64,000 nt of DNA from contig MNCI01010074.1 in NCBI GenBank assembly GCA_015680685.1, positions 471,484 to 535,483 on the forward strand. The letters are read 5' to 3'. Position 1 is the first letter of the stretch. Every line of letters starts with the position of its first letter. The DNA comes from Gnetum montanum. Taxonomy: Eukaryota; Streptophyta; Gnetopsida; Gnetales; Gnetaceae. Below the pieces are notes generated by a model. That model ran no database searches. It was not told the origin of the DNA and saw nothing but the letters and a program-made list of their open reading frames with translations. Of this stretch, positions 34,310 to 45,583 are shown piece after piece. The position numbers were made by a program, and so were the translations under genes.

Positions 34310-35200
34310 TGGTGAATTGCGGTTTGCCAAGCCCCGATATTAGGTACATGATATCGAGTACAAGATATTGGGTATGCGATATCGAGTACAAGATATCGGG
34401 TACCCGATATCTCAACCTGGATACGATATCGTGATTCCTGTGTTGGCCTATAAATATAGCACTTAGGCACATGGGAAGCAGAGACATTTGAGTTAGTCTT
34501 TAGGAGGAGTCTTTTTGTCGATTTTTAGTTAATTTTCAGTTTCTTTTCCCAAGTGCATGCCCACAATGTGATGATTGTAATTGTATAGAACCTTTATTCG
34601 AGTGTGATGTACTTGGACATGCACATGACCGACAATAAAGATCAAGATTACTCCAACATTGCAACATTTACTTAGTTTTAATTATTTAATTGTTATTGTT
34701 ATTTATTGTTTTCTTAGTTAATATTTCTTTATTGTCATTTACTATTTCTGTTGTTAAATGTGAAATGAGTACAAATTAATCACGAACATTAAAGTGTAAC
34801 TACTTGGTAACCCAGTAGCATAATTAGGAATGCTTAAGTAATGTGTGCTTGGTAATCCCAGAAGTAGTACATAAGGTTCAAGATGCGTATGGATGATTTA
34901 GGATGGATGCTCATCACACTTAGGCTAGCATAGACTTCATTTTCTATTGCTTATTAGTTTAATTAAGATTATTTTCCATTGTATTTAGGAGTAGCCTAGT
35001 GTTAGAAATATATCATATACCTCACTTTGGACTAAACCATACATGATAAGCGAACACTAGTCCAGATGGGAAGACAGCGAACTGCGATCAATGTGTAACT
35101 ATCTAGATACCACAACTAGTCTGTCTGCGAAGTTCGACCGGATCATGCTTACACGCTCGTATTCGTATGGTTGAGTGTAGGGGTACCTCACCACTCCTCA
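34310..35200 (+). repeat. 3' LTR of element C
   Basis: It starts TGGTGAATTGCGG and ends CCACTCCTCA (one change from the 5' LTR's CCACTCATCA). GATATC words lie at 34340-34432 and a TATA box TATAAATATA near 34449. Confidence 0.83.
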
Positions 35201-36389
35201 TCATCCAGATTCTTACCTTCTAAGGATTCAAATTCATCTTTTAAAGCTATATTTCTCTCAAGATTCAAGCCTCTATTATCAATTTTTTTATACTTATGTT
35301 TTCTCACAAACACTTGTAGTTTAGCCCTCTCAAGAGGAAAACATTCCATTGTTTGAGAAATAAAGAATTTATTTGCTTGAAAAAGGACCCGAGATTGTTC
35401 TTCCACATCCTATTTTGTAGTATTTCATTTTTTTTTGCTCCTTCATTAACATTTTTGTATCTAAAATTTATCCATTATAGGTCTTTTTCCATTTATTAAT
35501 TTTCAGTAATTTATAATTAGTCATATTCTTAGAAAATTACACTTAGTTGTTTTTAGCTCTAAAAACCCACATTTTATATCATTTTGCTACCATCCTTAGT
35601 TTTTATTTGGTAGGCTTAAGTCCACATTTGATTGGAGGTTTGTGCCTTGTCATGCAATTATCATTGGCTCAAGCAAAGGTTATACCAAAATAAAGATCAT
35701 TTGCAGTCATGTGCCAAGTATTTCGATAGTTAGTTCATGAAGGTGTCTATATAAAGGTGTGAAGAATATTTCTATAGGAACATAATTCACATTAAAGTAA
35801 AAGAAGAATATCATATGAAAAATCATAATATACTTATGCTTTTACTTACGTTAAAAAATTATAGAGTTGAAGTGTGCAATATATGAAGAAAAAGTCTTCA
35901 TCTTCATTGCTTGAATTGGTCAATATATTTTAGATTTCATGGTTCATGATAACAAGACTTTAAATGGCTATCCAAATACATATGTTGAAGCACTTCCTAA
36001 TTGAAATGCTAAAAAATCTAAGTGTTAATCCTACACATTGATAGAGCTTCACACATTGATAGAGCTTCACTCTAAATTACAAAAGAATGCTTTTTCCCAA
36101 GGGGTTTGCATGTACTTATAGACTTAAGATAATTGTACAACTGACTTTATAGTAACAATGCTATCAAGGGTAGTGTCTGCGATGCTTGCTACCTAAAAAA
36201 TGTAAATTTTTACCATATTTAAATTGGGTTCTTTAGGGTTTATTCTAGGATTTTTCAACAACCACATGATCACTATCAATAGTAGAGGAGTGACCCATAG
36301 TTATGGTTAATGATATTACTTCTACAATATTATTGTTATCATAGGTTGAATTCCTTTGATTATGATACAACTTGTCTTAGCCACTAGAA

Positions 36390-36530
36390 TAACAATGAGG
36401 TGTTAGCCTATTGGTAGGACTATTAATTTGAAAGCTCTAAGTCATGGGTTTGATTCTGGTGAGTAATGTTGAGTTATAAAGTTCTAATTAAACTATATAT
36501 CTTGGGGTATACCTATATTACAATTATTTT
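36390..36530 (+). mobile_element. tRNA-derived SINE-like copy 1
   Basis: It starts AATGAGGTGTTAGCCTATTG, with an A-box-like TTAGCCTATTGGT and a B-box-like CATGGGTTTGATTCTGG about 40 bp later, then a tail containing CTTGGGGTATACCTAT. It is similar to three copies further on. Confidence 0.6.
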
Positions 36531-36902
36531 CCACCAAAACCGACCACCAAGTAAGACAAATCACTTCGTACCATAGACTAAGAACTCCCACTCTTGTAAC
36601 TAACTTATTTCAATCTATGCTTACTAGCCTCCAACTCCATATGAAACATTCTATGTGCCCTAAGGACCATTGTGTGTTTCACCACTCCTATAGATGCAAG
36701 ACGAATTGCCTCCATAGTTGTAATAAAGAAACACTACTAAATCAACATAAGTCAAGTATGATGAAATGTCATATAGTTTTTTAAATAAAACCATAGAATA
36801 TTCTTATGGAGCAAGTCACCTAAGGGAGAAGAGCTATTTGTTTTTAAAAGGATCATTTTACCAACTTATCTTAATAGTCTAAAGTAGGTTATGGGTAATA
36901 AA

Positions 36903-37040
36903 GAGGTGTTAACCTAGTGGTACAGGTTTTGGCTTGGTAACCTCAGGTTATGAGTTCAATTCTACTAGGTAGCATTGATTTCTAAGCTTCTATAAATCTT
37001 GGGATGTACCTATGTTTCAATTATTTTGGGTTCCAACACC
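36903..37040 (+). mobile_element. tRNA-derived SINE-like copy 2
   Basis: GAGGTGTTAACCTAGTGGTA (A-box-like) is followed by GGTTATGAGTTCAATTCTAC (B-box-like), then ATAAATCTTGGGATGTACC. The box spacing is that of a tRNA gene, but the sequence cannot fold into a full tRNA, so it is a derived element. Confidence 0.62.
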
Positions 37041-37085
37041 CCTTAAAGTAGGTTACAAGTACCATAGTGCAAGTTCAAAAGTAGT

Positions 37086-37230
37086 AGAATAACAATAAGG
37101 TGTTAGCCTAGTGGTATAAGTCTTGGCTTGGTAACCCTAGGTCATGGGTTCGATTGTACTAGATATCACTAAGTTATAAACTTCTATAAATCTTAGGGTG
37201 TACCTATGTTTTAATTATTTCAAGTTCCCA
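37086..37230 (+). mobile_element. tRNA-derived SINE-like copy 3 (best boxes)
   Basis: The A box is GTTAGCCTAGTGGT (37102-37115) and the B box GGTCATGGGTTCGATTG (37140-37156), both close to tRNA consensus. The tail ATAAATCTTAGGGTGTACC is shared with the other copies. The unit and its neighbour at 37246 are both preceded by AGTAGTAGAATAA. Confidence 0.68.
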
Positions 37231-37245
37231 TAACCTCAAAAGTAG

Positions 37246-37395
37246 TAGAATAATAATAAGGTATTAGCCTAGTGGTATAAGTCTTGGCGTGGTAACCCTA
37301 GGTCACAGGTTTGATTCTACTAGCTAGCATTGAGTTATAAACTTCTATAAATCATGGGGTGTACCTATGTTTCAATTATTTCAAGTTCTAATACC
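37246..37395 (+). mobile_element. tRNA-derived SINE-like copy 4
   Basis: ATTAGCCTAGTGGTATAAG and GGTCACAGGTTTGATTCTAC correspond to the A and B boxes, and ATAAATCATGGGGTGTACC to the tail. It follows copy 3 head to tail with a repeat unit of about 160 bp, and AAAAGTAGTAGAATAA recurs after it near 37397. Confidence 0.65.
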
Positions 37396-38202
37396 CTTAA
37401 AAGTAGTAGAATAATTTAGTTAGGTAGAATTAATCTATGAGAAGACACATGACAATAGTAATGCTCACTTATTTTTTTAAACAATATTTATCAAAGAAGG
37501 ACAATGTTAAAAAGAAAAAAACAAAGAACAAATCTAAGAAGCTTAGTAGTATGCTTATAGATTGTAGGATAACCATCATGTAAAACCTTGTTAGATTCTA
37601 TTCAAGTGTGAATTTTGTATTGTAAGAGATATGATGTGATGTGATGTGATTTCAAGAGACGTTCTATAGTGTAAAGCTTCAATTTTAAGATGAAGTTGAA
37701 TCTTTTTATGAACTTTTTATTTCAAGTTCATAGTAAGAGAAGGGAGTACCCTATGGATATTAATTCTCTATTTTCTTCTTTATGTGCATGGAAGGATGCT
37801 ATTGGTACCATTTCTCAATTTCTTATGAAAGATTTATGATTTTCTCTCGCTTGTGATTTAGAATATTTTTTGGTTTATTTTGATTTATAGGAAGCCTCTT
37901 GTTGGAAGTGAAAACTTGAAAGGACACTTTCAATAGAAGGCAAGGCTTGATCATTTTCCTACGCTAGAAGGAAGGTTTTTAAGGATTGGTTATAAGGGTG
38001 AAAACTAGTACTGGCACCCCTAATCTATTTGATCCTTTCTTTTCTTTTTCATTCCTTCTATTTGATGTTTTGAAGCTATGATATAATACACTTTGGATCT
38101 AGTTCTTTTAGTTATGTCGACATATATCTAATGTGTATATATTGTATCTAATACTCTACAATTAGGAATGGTGGAGGATTTGGTAACAAAATTAGTGTTT
38201 GG

Positions 38203-39896
38203 TAAAACACCAGTAATTTTGACCTAACGCTTTGAAACAAGAGCAACTCAAAGCCTCTTGAGCTTTTGGTAGGCAATAATTTGACTAAGGCATGTAACTC
38301 AAGCTCAGCTTGTCAAGCTAGCTTGCTCACACTCGGCTTGTCAAGCTAGCTTGCCCTCGGTGTGAGCAACTCCAACAACTTCAAAATCAAGTCAAAGATG
38401 GTCCAATCTAAGGGTGCAAGTCATCCTCAAGGGTCACTATTGTCCACTTCAAGTTTCCGCATTCGGGAGCTCAAATTTTGGGCCAAATTGCACAAATTTT
38501 TGCAAGTCATGCTGGCAGTGTGAGTATAGCATGAGTGCAGATGATGCTCGGTGTGAGCAACTCCAAGAGCCTTAAAACTGAGTCAAAATGGTCTGACTTC
38601 AACATGCAAGTCACCCTCAATGTCCATTGATGACTACCTCAAGTCCCAACCTTCAGAATTCTAGACTTTAGGTCCAAAATCAAAAAATTTTGTCACTCAC
38701 GCTAAGGTCATGCTAATAGCATGAGTCCAGCGTGAGCTACCAAAAGTGGCTCAAATCAAGACACACTCAAGCTCAGTTTTCAACATGCAACTCACTCTTA
38801 GGATCAAACACAGTTAGGCAATTGTTGCATTCAAAGAACAAGCTTCAAAAAATCAAAAATTGATGTGAAATATGTCATTTTCATCAGGTCACGCTAAGGT
38901 CCCGCTGGTAGTGTGAGTACAGCGTGAGTACACGCCAAACACACACTAAGGACATGCCAAGACAAAATAAAATCACGCTAGAAGATTTTGTGGAATAGAA
39001 ATGCCTCAAACAGTTACAAAACCACTCAAATCGACATCCTGCAGTAGTCAATCCATGGATTAAGCGAGTCAGAGTCAATTTCTCTTATTGTACACTATCA
39101 TTTTTGTAAATTTTCACCATTTGTGAGCCTGTCAAGCTCTTACGCTCCAAATTGTATCTGCTTCTATGAGCATAAGGTAGCTTGCGTAAGCCAATACACA
39201 TTGTAAGATACAGTGCATCCAGTCAAGAATGTAGCTTGCCTACACACGTCCAATTCATACACAGTTGTCCATCAAACATGTGTCACATGATCTGCTTTCC
39301 TCTCATCTCTCAGCCGTTGATTCCATCCATGAATTTCGTGCCCGAGCCTAGCCAAACCTTATAAATACCTCGTCTATTCACATAAATGGGGTTGGCAATT
39401 TTGAAGGTTGATGGATTTGGAAGCATTGATTGGCAACTTTGGACGCTCGGGTGCATGTGACTCCTAGCATTCAAGCACCTGTAAACACATCATTCTGAGG
39501 CTTAGTGCTTGACTTGCCATCCACATACGCAACTACACTTTAATCAGTGCACATTCTTGTTAAGTAATAGAATACAGTTCATTATTGCCTTCCATTTACA
39601 TTGTTTGCTTTGTTTATGCTTTTTTTACAATACAGTTCTGTATATGCTCTATTTGCATTTCGTGCGTCACTGTTTACATTTTGTACATCATCAATTATAA
39701 TAACCCCAGCCTACTCATAGGTTACGCTCGGGGAAGTCCTCAGTTGATTTGTGTGCTGACCATCCAAGGCACTCTGCCTTCATTTCCTTTTTCCAGCTTG
39801 CCTTCACACGAAGGCAAGGTTGGTTGTGTCTCTTCAGCAATCTTTCGACGTGTGTTTTTGCCTTCCAAACTCACATCGACGATTTCGGTCAGTATA
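38203..39896 (+). repeat. 5' LTR of element D
   Basis: It starts TAAAACACC (TG mutated to TA compared with the 3' LTR) and ends CAGTATA. It is rich in CACGCTG, CAGTGTGAG and GCGTGAG words (38510-38945). Two copies of the palindrome CAAGCTAGCTTG stand 28 bp apart (38314 and 38342). A TATA box TATAAATACC is at 39360. Confidence 0.9.
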
Positions 39897-39902
39897 GTAA
39901 AT

Positions 39903-39919
39903 TTGCGCTAGAAGGAGGG
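39903..39919 (+). promoter_or_regulatory. Putative primer binding site of element D
   Basis: TTTGCGCTAGAAGGAGGG begins about six bases after the LTR, where a primer site is expected. It would be a normal TGG-start site if one G had been lost. I cannot name the primer tRNA with certainty. It is unlike the tRNA-Asp-type sites of A, B and C. Confidence 0.45.
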
Positions 39920-40148
39920 CCTAACTGTTTACCGTCCTGTCAAAGCGTTGATCACGCTACCTTAAATAATGCATAGACTAGGTGCCGAACTCAAGCTAAG
40001 CTTGCTCAAGCCCAGCTTGCTTAAGCTCATCCTAGTCTGCTCATGCTAAATTAATCTAGCGTACAACCCTTCAAATCCTCACCACTCGCAACCTGCATCT
40101 TGGCACACACCCAGCTTGTCAAGCCAGCTTACTCACGCTAAGCCCAAT

Positions 40149-40311
40149 CACTCATGCTCAACTTACTCACGCTGAGCCTAGTCACTCATGCTCAGTTTAC
40201 TCACACTGAGCCCGATCACTCATGCTCAGCTTACTCACATTGAGCTCGGTCACTCATGCTCAGCTTACTCACGCTAAGCCTGGTCACTCATGCTCAGCTT
40301 GCTCACACTAC
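40149..40311 (+). repeat. 34-bp tandem array just upstream of gag in element D
   Basis: CACTCATGCTCAGCTTACTC recurs at 40149, 40183, 40217, 40251 and 40285, exactly 34 bp apart. Each full unit also carries CACGCTGAGCC or a variant. The array ends directly before the ATG at 40312. Related, less regular words fill 40000-40148. Confidence 0.85.
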
Positions 40312-42480
40312 TATGGAATCTTCCTTAATCAACACAGAGATGCTGTAGATCTTTGACTTGGAGGTTGGGACCTCGAACCCTATGACTATGATAGAACCCA
40401 TATCTGCCATTAAAACGATAAACCCTCAAGGACCAACTCGCCAGTCACTTAGGCTATAGGGTAGGAACCCTACTTATGCAATCCTCACATCAGAACAATA
40501 TAATTTCATTTGTGTGAAGATTCAAGACAAATTACTTATCAATCACATAGAAAGAGAAGTAAAGTGAAACTATGAGCTCATCTACAAGGGAGGTCATGAG
40601 TTCACTCCCTCAGCATTTGATATAATCCCCCTTTCTGAGCCCCATCATCGACTCATATCTCAGCTTATCATGGCGAAGAATCGAACTTCTTAGCCACCTT
40701 TGATAGAGCCTTAGAGCGAAGATGAGGAAGATGACTTTGTGGCCCAATTTGAGCAAGGAGACTCATACCATACCATCAGTCCTCATGCCCATACAAACCC
40801 ATCATTCCAACCTTTCTTGGAAGAGACCATACTTCCTCCTTTATCCGTGAACACTCGAGCACCAGTTTCTCTACAGGAAGTACCCACTTCCATTCCCACC
40901 TTGTCCAGGCCCAACATTCAATCTGATATGTCCACCTCCATCACACCTTCGCAAGTACAGTCCCAACAATCCCCTCCTCAAACTAATGCAGGATCAGTTT
41001 TCCAACCTCAAGTAATTGGGATGCCATCAGTTATACCAGCTTCCACGTCCACCCACTACATACCACAAGTACAAACCCATGGAGCACCTCTGATTACTTC
41101 AGCCCAACATGTTTAGGGTGTCACTTCACAACCTGTGGCTGGGCAGTGGGTTTCACCAACTATCCAACAACACCAACCTACTCACTATAACGTATCACAC
41201 CCTGTAATCCTATCTCTAAATGTTGCTCCACCACAACAACTGACAATCCAACAGTCTCCCTTTCCACAAACGATACAACAATCAAACTACTACCAATCGC
41301 AATCTACTTAACTAGCCAGTTTGCCTACTACCCAAGAGTGTGTAGACATAAAAAAATGATGCACTCATTAACCGAGGAGTTAAAGCGCCTTAAAACTGCA
41401 AACACTAAGGAAGTCAAGGTGTTGGACTTCTACCAAGATGACCCAATCTACCCTTCAGTTCCACCATTAACCTTGCCAAAGGGAATCTCATTACCTCAAT
41501 TAACCAAGTACAATGGAGAGGGAGATCCAAATTCCCATTTGGTAACATTTCGACTAGAATGTCTATTGCTTCAAGCCTGGCCTCATGCAATTCTATGTGT
41601 ATTTGCTATGTCCTTGACAGGAAGAGCCTTAGAATGGTACCGAGCTTTACCCCATAACTCCATATCCTCTCTGGAGGATTTGTTACATTAGTTCGTTAAT
41701 CATTTTAAATATAATTTAAAGCCTGAAGCCACACTAGATGGTCTGATTCAGATTAAACAAGCGCCATTAGAGCCAGTACAAAAATTTATCTAAAGGTGGA
41801 GTGCAGCCTTGAATGAACTTCACGAGCCCATACTTGAGACATACCTACTACCATTCTTAAGGCTGCTGTGAATGACTTTGTTAAATCAAAAATTTATTAT
41901 TTGAGTGCTCGTACTTTGAGTCAAGCATTTGCACAAATTAAGAACATAGAAGAGGCAGCTCAATCAAGTAACGACCCAACTTACTTGGCCTTTAGGAGCC
42001 AACATATGAGGAAAGATAAGGATAAATCCAAAACGATGGTGGCAGCGTTGGCCAAGATAGCTCGACCAAAAAATTCAAGATAGAGAGGAAAACAACCTGC
42101 TGCTCCAACCAGCCATGAAAGAATCACATCTACGCCTACACCCGAATCTTCCTTAACTAAAACGATAAACATAGGTCACACTTGTACATTTGAACAAAAA
42201 GATCCTACCCTGTACACACCCTTGCCTCTGAAGCCTTCATAAGTGTTAGATCAACTTCTAAGGGCCGAGTTAATCAAACATAAACAAATGTCTCTTGCGG
42301 CATCCCAAAAACATGACAGGTTCTGTGAGTTGGCTAAAAACCCAACCTTAGCAACAACTGATGAGCCCCTTGTTCCAAGAGGCTTTAGGTTGGATAGGTT
42401 TTGCGAATATCACCAATGGGGTGGGCATGAAACTAACTACTGTTTCACCTTAAAACAAGATATACAGTGATGATTGACAA
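40312..42480 (+). pseudogene. gag: gag of element D
   Basis: ATG 40312 follows the 34-bp array and opens a frame with stops at 40345 and later and a frameshift before 40739. A Pro/Gln/Ser-rich segment (40739-41330) leads to the capsid-like block: ISLPQLTKYNGEGDPNSHL, then AMSLTGRALEWYRALP, ending near 41690 with a stop. The rest continues in other frames (41868-42083). At about 42400-42450 a zinc-binding segment reads CEYHQWGGHETNYC, the Cys-X2-His-X3-Gly-His-X4-Cys form common in Tat elements. Role by family: capsid and RNA packaging. Several frameshifts make it non-functional. Confidence 0.82.
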
Positions 42481-44050
42481 GGGTGAAATAGTATTTGACG
42501 AGGCAAACCCGGTAAAGCCCCAAAACCAACCCATGGGGGTCTACAAGGATCCTCTCAATACTAATGATGCACCATATGTGATTAACACTATTCATGTGGA
42601 GAATGGACAAGGTGTCCCTCAAAAACCTTTTGTAATCCTCAGGCCTTCTGAAACCACATCTACCCCAACGCTTCCCCAAACCCCTTTTTTCATATGCACA
42701 TTCCCTACACCACAAAATCCATTCATCATCTGCGTACCTCCCTCTGTTGCAGCAGCAACCACACCATCAGAAAACCGACCCACTCCCTTCATGATCCAGG
42801 TGCCAAAACACCCTGACATACAACCCCCTACCGTTCCCCCATGACCCCTGCGAGAACATCTTGCCGTTAGGCTTACAAGAGAGCGCTTAGAAAGAGAACA
42901 TCATGAGCACAAATTAGGACCACCAAAGCCCATACCACAAAATGTTGTTCCTATGGTCTGGCCCACCAGTGAGCCTAGCACAAGTCATCAAGACAAGAAT
43001 ATTGGTACTCCCAGTGTCCCAAACTCAACATCCCCAGTTGCTAACACAAGAATCCCTCCACAAGAGATACGAATGCTAGGTCAAATGGACCAAGTCTCCA
43101 CAGACAAAATAATTCCAAGTGGTAAGGATTTAGCAAGTGCATTAACCCAAGTCACATAGGCTTTGAAACAAAAGAACACCTCCTTAAGCCTGTATGATCT
43201 AGTAATGACCTCACTGGTACATTGAGAAGCCCTCGTGCGTATGTTGACTTCAATTCCTATTAGTGAGGACCTTCCCTGGGATGAGCCATCCATTTATGCA
43301 GTATTGTCCCCACAACCTCAAGAATTGAGGCCCACATCCCTAGAGTTTCATGCCAATGATATTAAGCGAGATGAGAAAATTGGAGAGGTTACTACAGCCC
43401 CTATGTTCATAACAATACAAGTCAACAACTTCCAGATACGTAGGGTGCATGTCGATGACAGTGCAGCAACAAACGTAATACCCTTTCATGTCATTGAAAA
43501 ACTAGGTCTTACAGAGCAAATACGGCCCACAAAAACATCTTTTTAAAAATCCTTTAGTGGTTCCCATGTTGTGGTAAAAGGCATGCTTACCTTGGATTTT
43601 GTAGCAGGGGACCCATTCCCCACATCAGCTGAATTCGTAGTGGTTGATGAAATGCTAGGGTTCAATATGATTCTAGGATGACCTTGGCTAGCTCAACTTA
43701 GAGCCATATCCTCACTAATCCATCAGGAAATCCACCTACCTTATGAGGCCGGTGAAATTATCATACATAGGGACACGGCAACATCCCTCACTTCCTCGCA
43801 CTCAGGAATGGATCAAGGGTCAAAGGTTGAGTTCTCTGAGCCTAAACAAGAAACCATGAGCACACTTCAAGACATGAACCAACCGTTAACTCATGATCCT
43901 ACTGAAACTGAGGAAGCACTGGATGACATAGACATACGAGCCATTCCTGCTAATGTCTCTTGGTTAGAACTACCTTTTAACATCTCCAGTGAAGGGGAAG
44001 GGGAGTATAAGATTGTACCTACATGTCCTACCCCTCATGTCAAACTATGA
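42467..44050 (+). pseudogene. pol: Gag tail and retropepsin-like protease of element D
   Basis: A Pro/Thr-rich linker (42467-43160) is followed by the protease. The strand before the active site reads FITIQVNNFQIRRVHVD, and the active-site segment is VDDSAATNVIPF where relatives have VDGGS/A. The motif is therefore changed and probably dead. The second half has SAEFVVVDEMLGFNMILG. Stops lie at 43160, 43225, 43546 and 43679. The frame closes after an acidic tail at 44050. It is in the same frame as RT, which resumes at about 50401 after the antisense gene. Confidence 0.8.
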
Positions 44051-44094
44051 AAAATAAAAAAACAACTCAATAACTAGAGCAAACTACCACATGT

Positions 44095-44340
44095 TCGGAA
44101 TGACGTTAAACTACCAACCGTTTGGTACGACGTTAAACTATTGGCAAATGTCCACAATGACGTTAAACTAGCCATAGTTAGAAATGGCCAGTTCCTTTTA
44201 AGTTTCCCAAAACCGTTATCACTTTTGGCCCACTATGGCTTAAAACTAGTAATCCCTCATTCTTTTCTTTCAACAAAAATACAAGTCCACCATGACTTTA
44301 AACTGATGTGCACGGCCTGAAATGACTTTAAACTAGAGCT
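44095..44340 (+). repeat. Degenerate TGACGTTAAACTA repeats after protease
   Basis: About six copies of a word like ATGACGTTAAACTA, spaced roughly 25-60 bp, lie between the end of protease and the antisense gene. The same word occurs twice just before RT (50230-50285) and about nine times after integrase (53900-54235). Confidence 0.7.
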
Positions 44341-44960
44341 TAGTAAGTCGCAAGTTTACAAACTTTCGTTACGTTATGTCAAATTTTCATTTACATGTCA
44401 TAAGTTGCAATTTCAATTCATGCATTCTTGTTACTTTTTCCTTTTACAAATATTTGCCTTATGTTTCATTCTACATTTCGAAATCTCATTTTACATTAAG
44501 CTACATGCATATGTTCACAATATACCTGAGAAAACAAGAAAAACAATGAAAAAAAATAAAAAGAGAAAACATATGAAAATAAATAAATATTGAACGTCAA
44601 TATGGTAATAGAATTCCAACACATTATGCCATGATTAGATTCATATCATTACATCTGTCCATCATATATTTCCAGTAAACATCCAAAAATCCAAAACATT
44701 TAATAGCTAAAGCTGGATTAACAGTTAGCTCATGCATCAGTACTAGGAGGGGGCTAGCCCCCAAAATCCTCCTTACCATCCGCTCCCACTCCACTAGGGC
44801 CAGCCTCATCATCACTAGGTCCCTACAATAGAACAAGAAAAACAAAAAATAGGTAAGCATAACCAAACAACTCATAAATACAAAGCTTGGAAGAAAAAGT
44901 AACGCTAACACTAAAAACAACAAAACCATACAAAAGTAAGCACCATAATAAAACACTCAC

Positions 44961-45583
44961 AGGTGAAGAAGGCCTTAGACTGGCCTCCAAGCGTCGCAAA
45001 ATCTCCTCCTCAGGTACATTTGTCCAATCCTCTTCTAGACCAAGGTCAATACCCGCCAAGGTTTTACCCTTGTCCATCGAGGTTCAAGTAGGGTACTCAA
45101 GAGAGAACATGCCTATCAAAGCCTCCCCAGAGGTGATGGTAATGCTTCTCTCGAGAGATCCCTCTACTTTAGTGCACTTGGCAAACCTATTGTAAGCAGG
45201 ATGCAAGCCTAGTCCATCGATGAACATTTCCATCCAGCGATGTTCAATTGATTCCTCCTTTAACGACTTCTTGTATTGGTGCTTGTGATCCTTTTGATCT
45301 TGACCCCAATTACGTACTTTAGTAGTAAAGGATTTCCAATCATGACATTTCCTATTCAGCAAATCCATTTGTGCCCTTTGTTTGGCTAAATCCTGTGTCA
45401 CCTGTACTTTGCTGTTCAAAACTATCTAGTAACGCGCATAGGTGATCTCAGACGTGCACCAAGTACTATCACTAGATAACTTAGTAGTAGCAAAATCATA
45501 ATGGGATTGAAGATCCCTCTTCTCCTGTCTCTCTTTTGCCAATGTTTTCTTCAATGAGTACACCTTGTCCCATAGATACTCAA
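44961..45583 (-). pseudogene. Exon 9 of the antisense gene: coiled coil and acidic tail
   Basis: The frame runs VEYLWDKVYSLKKTLAKERQ, with Lys/Glu/Gln/Leu-rich heptad-like spacing for about 110 residues. A conserved-looking block WMEMFIDGLGLHPAYNRFA and the acidic GLEEDWTNVPEEEILRRLEA follow. Stops at 45426 (TAG) and 45084 (TGA). It splices in phase 0 to exon 10 (GPSDDEAGPSGVGADGKEDF). Confidence 0.6.

Larger units (their letters stand above)
28910..35200 (+). mobile_element. Element C: gag-only non-autonomous LTR retrotransposon
   Basis: Its LTRs lie at 28910-29777 (868 bp) and 34310-35200 (891 bp). The flanking 5 bp are TCATA and TCATC, one mismatch. It has a tRNA-Asp-type primer site, a gag related to A and B, a zinc knuckle and a Pro/Tyr-rich tail, then a non-coding 3' part and a polypurine tract. 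No protease, RT, RNase H or integrase is seen in the 4.5-kb interior. It is a different LTR family from A and B, though the last 30 bp of the LTR are shared. Confidence 0.87.
35201..38202. other. Intergenic, no protein gene
   Basis: The sequence is AT-rich with only short frames of unconvincing composition. It contains four tRNA-derived SINE-like copies (36390-37395, listed separately) and a GATGT microsatellite near 37630-37652. Element D begins at 38203. Confidence 0.55.

Noticed and set aside
37086-37160. A functional tRNA gene
   Set aside because: A- and B-box words are present, but no anticodon arm or acceptor stem pairs, and the unit is repeated with a common tail. It is SINE-like.
40149-40311. 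CRISPR-like array
   Set aside because: The 34-bp units are head to tail without unique spacers, and the DNA is eukaryotic. It is a tandem repeat of a retroelement leader.
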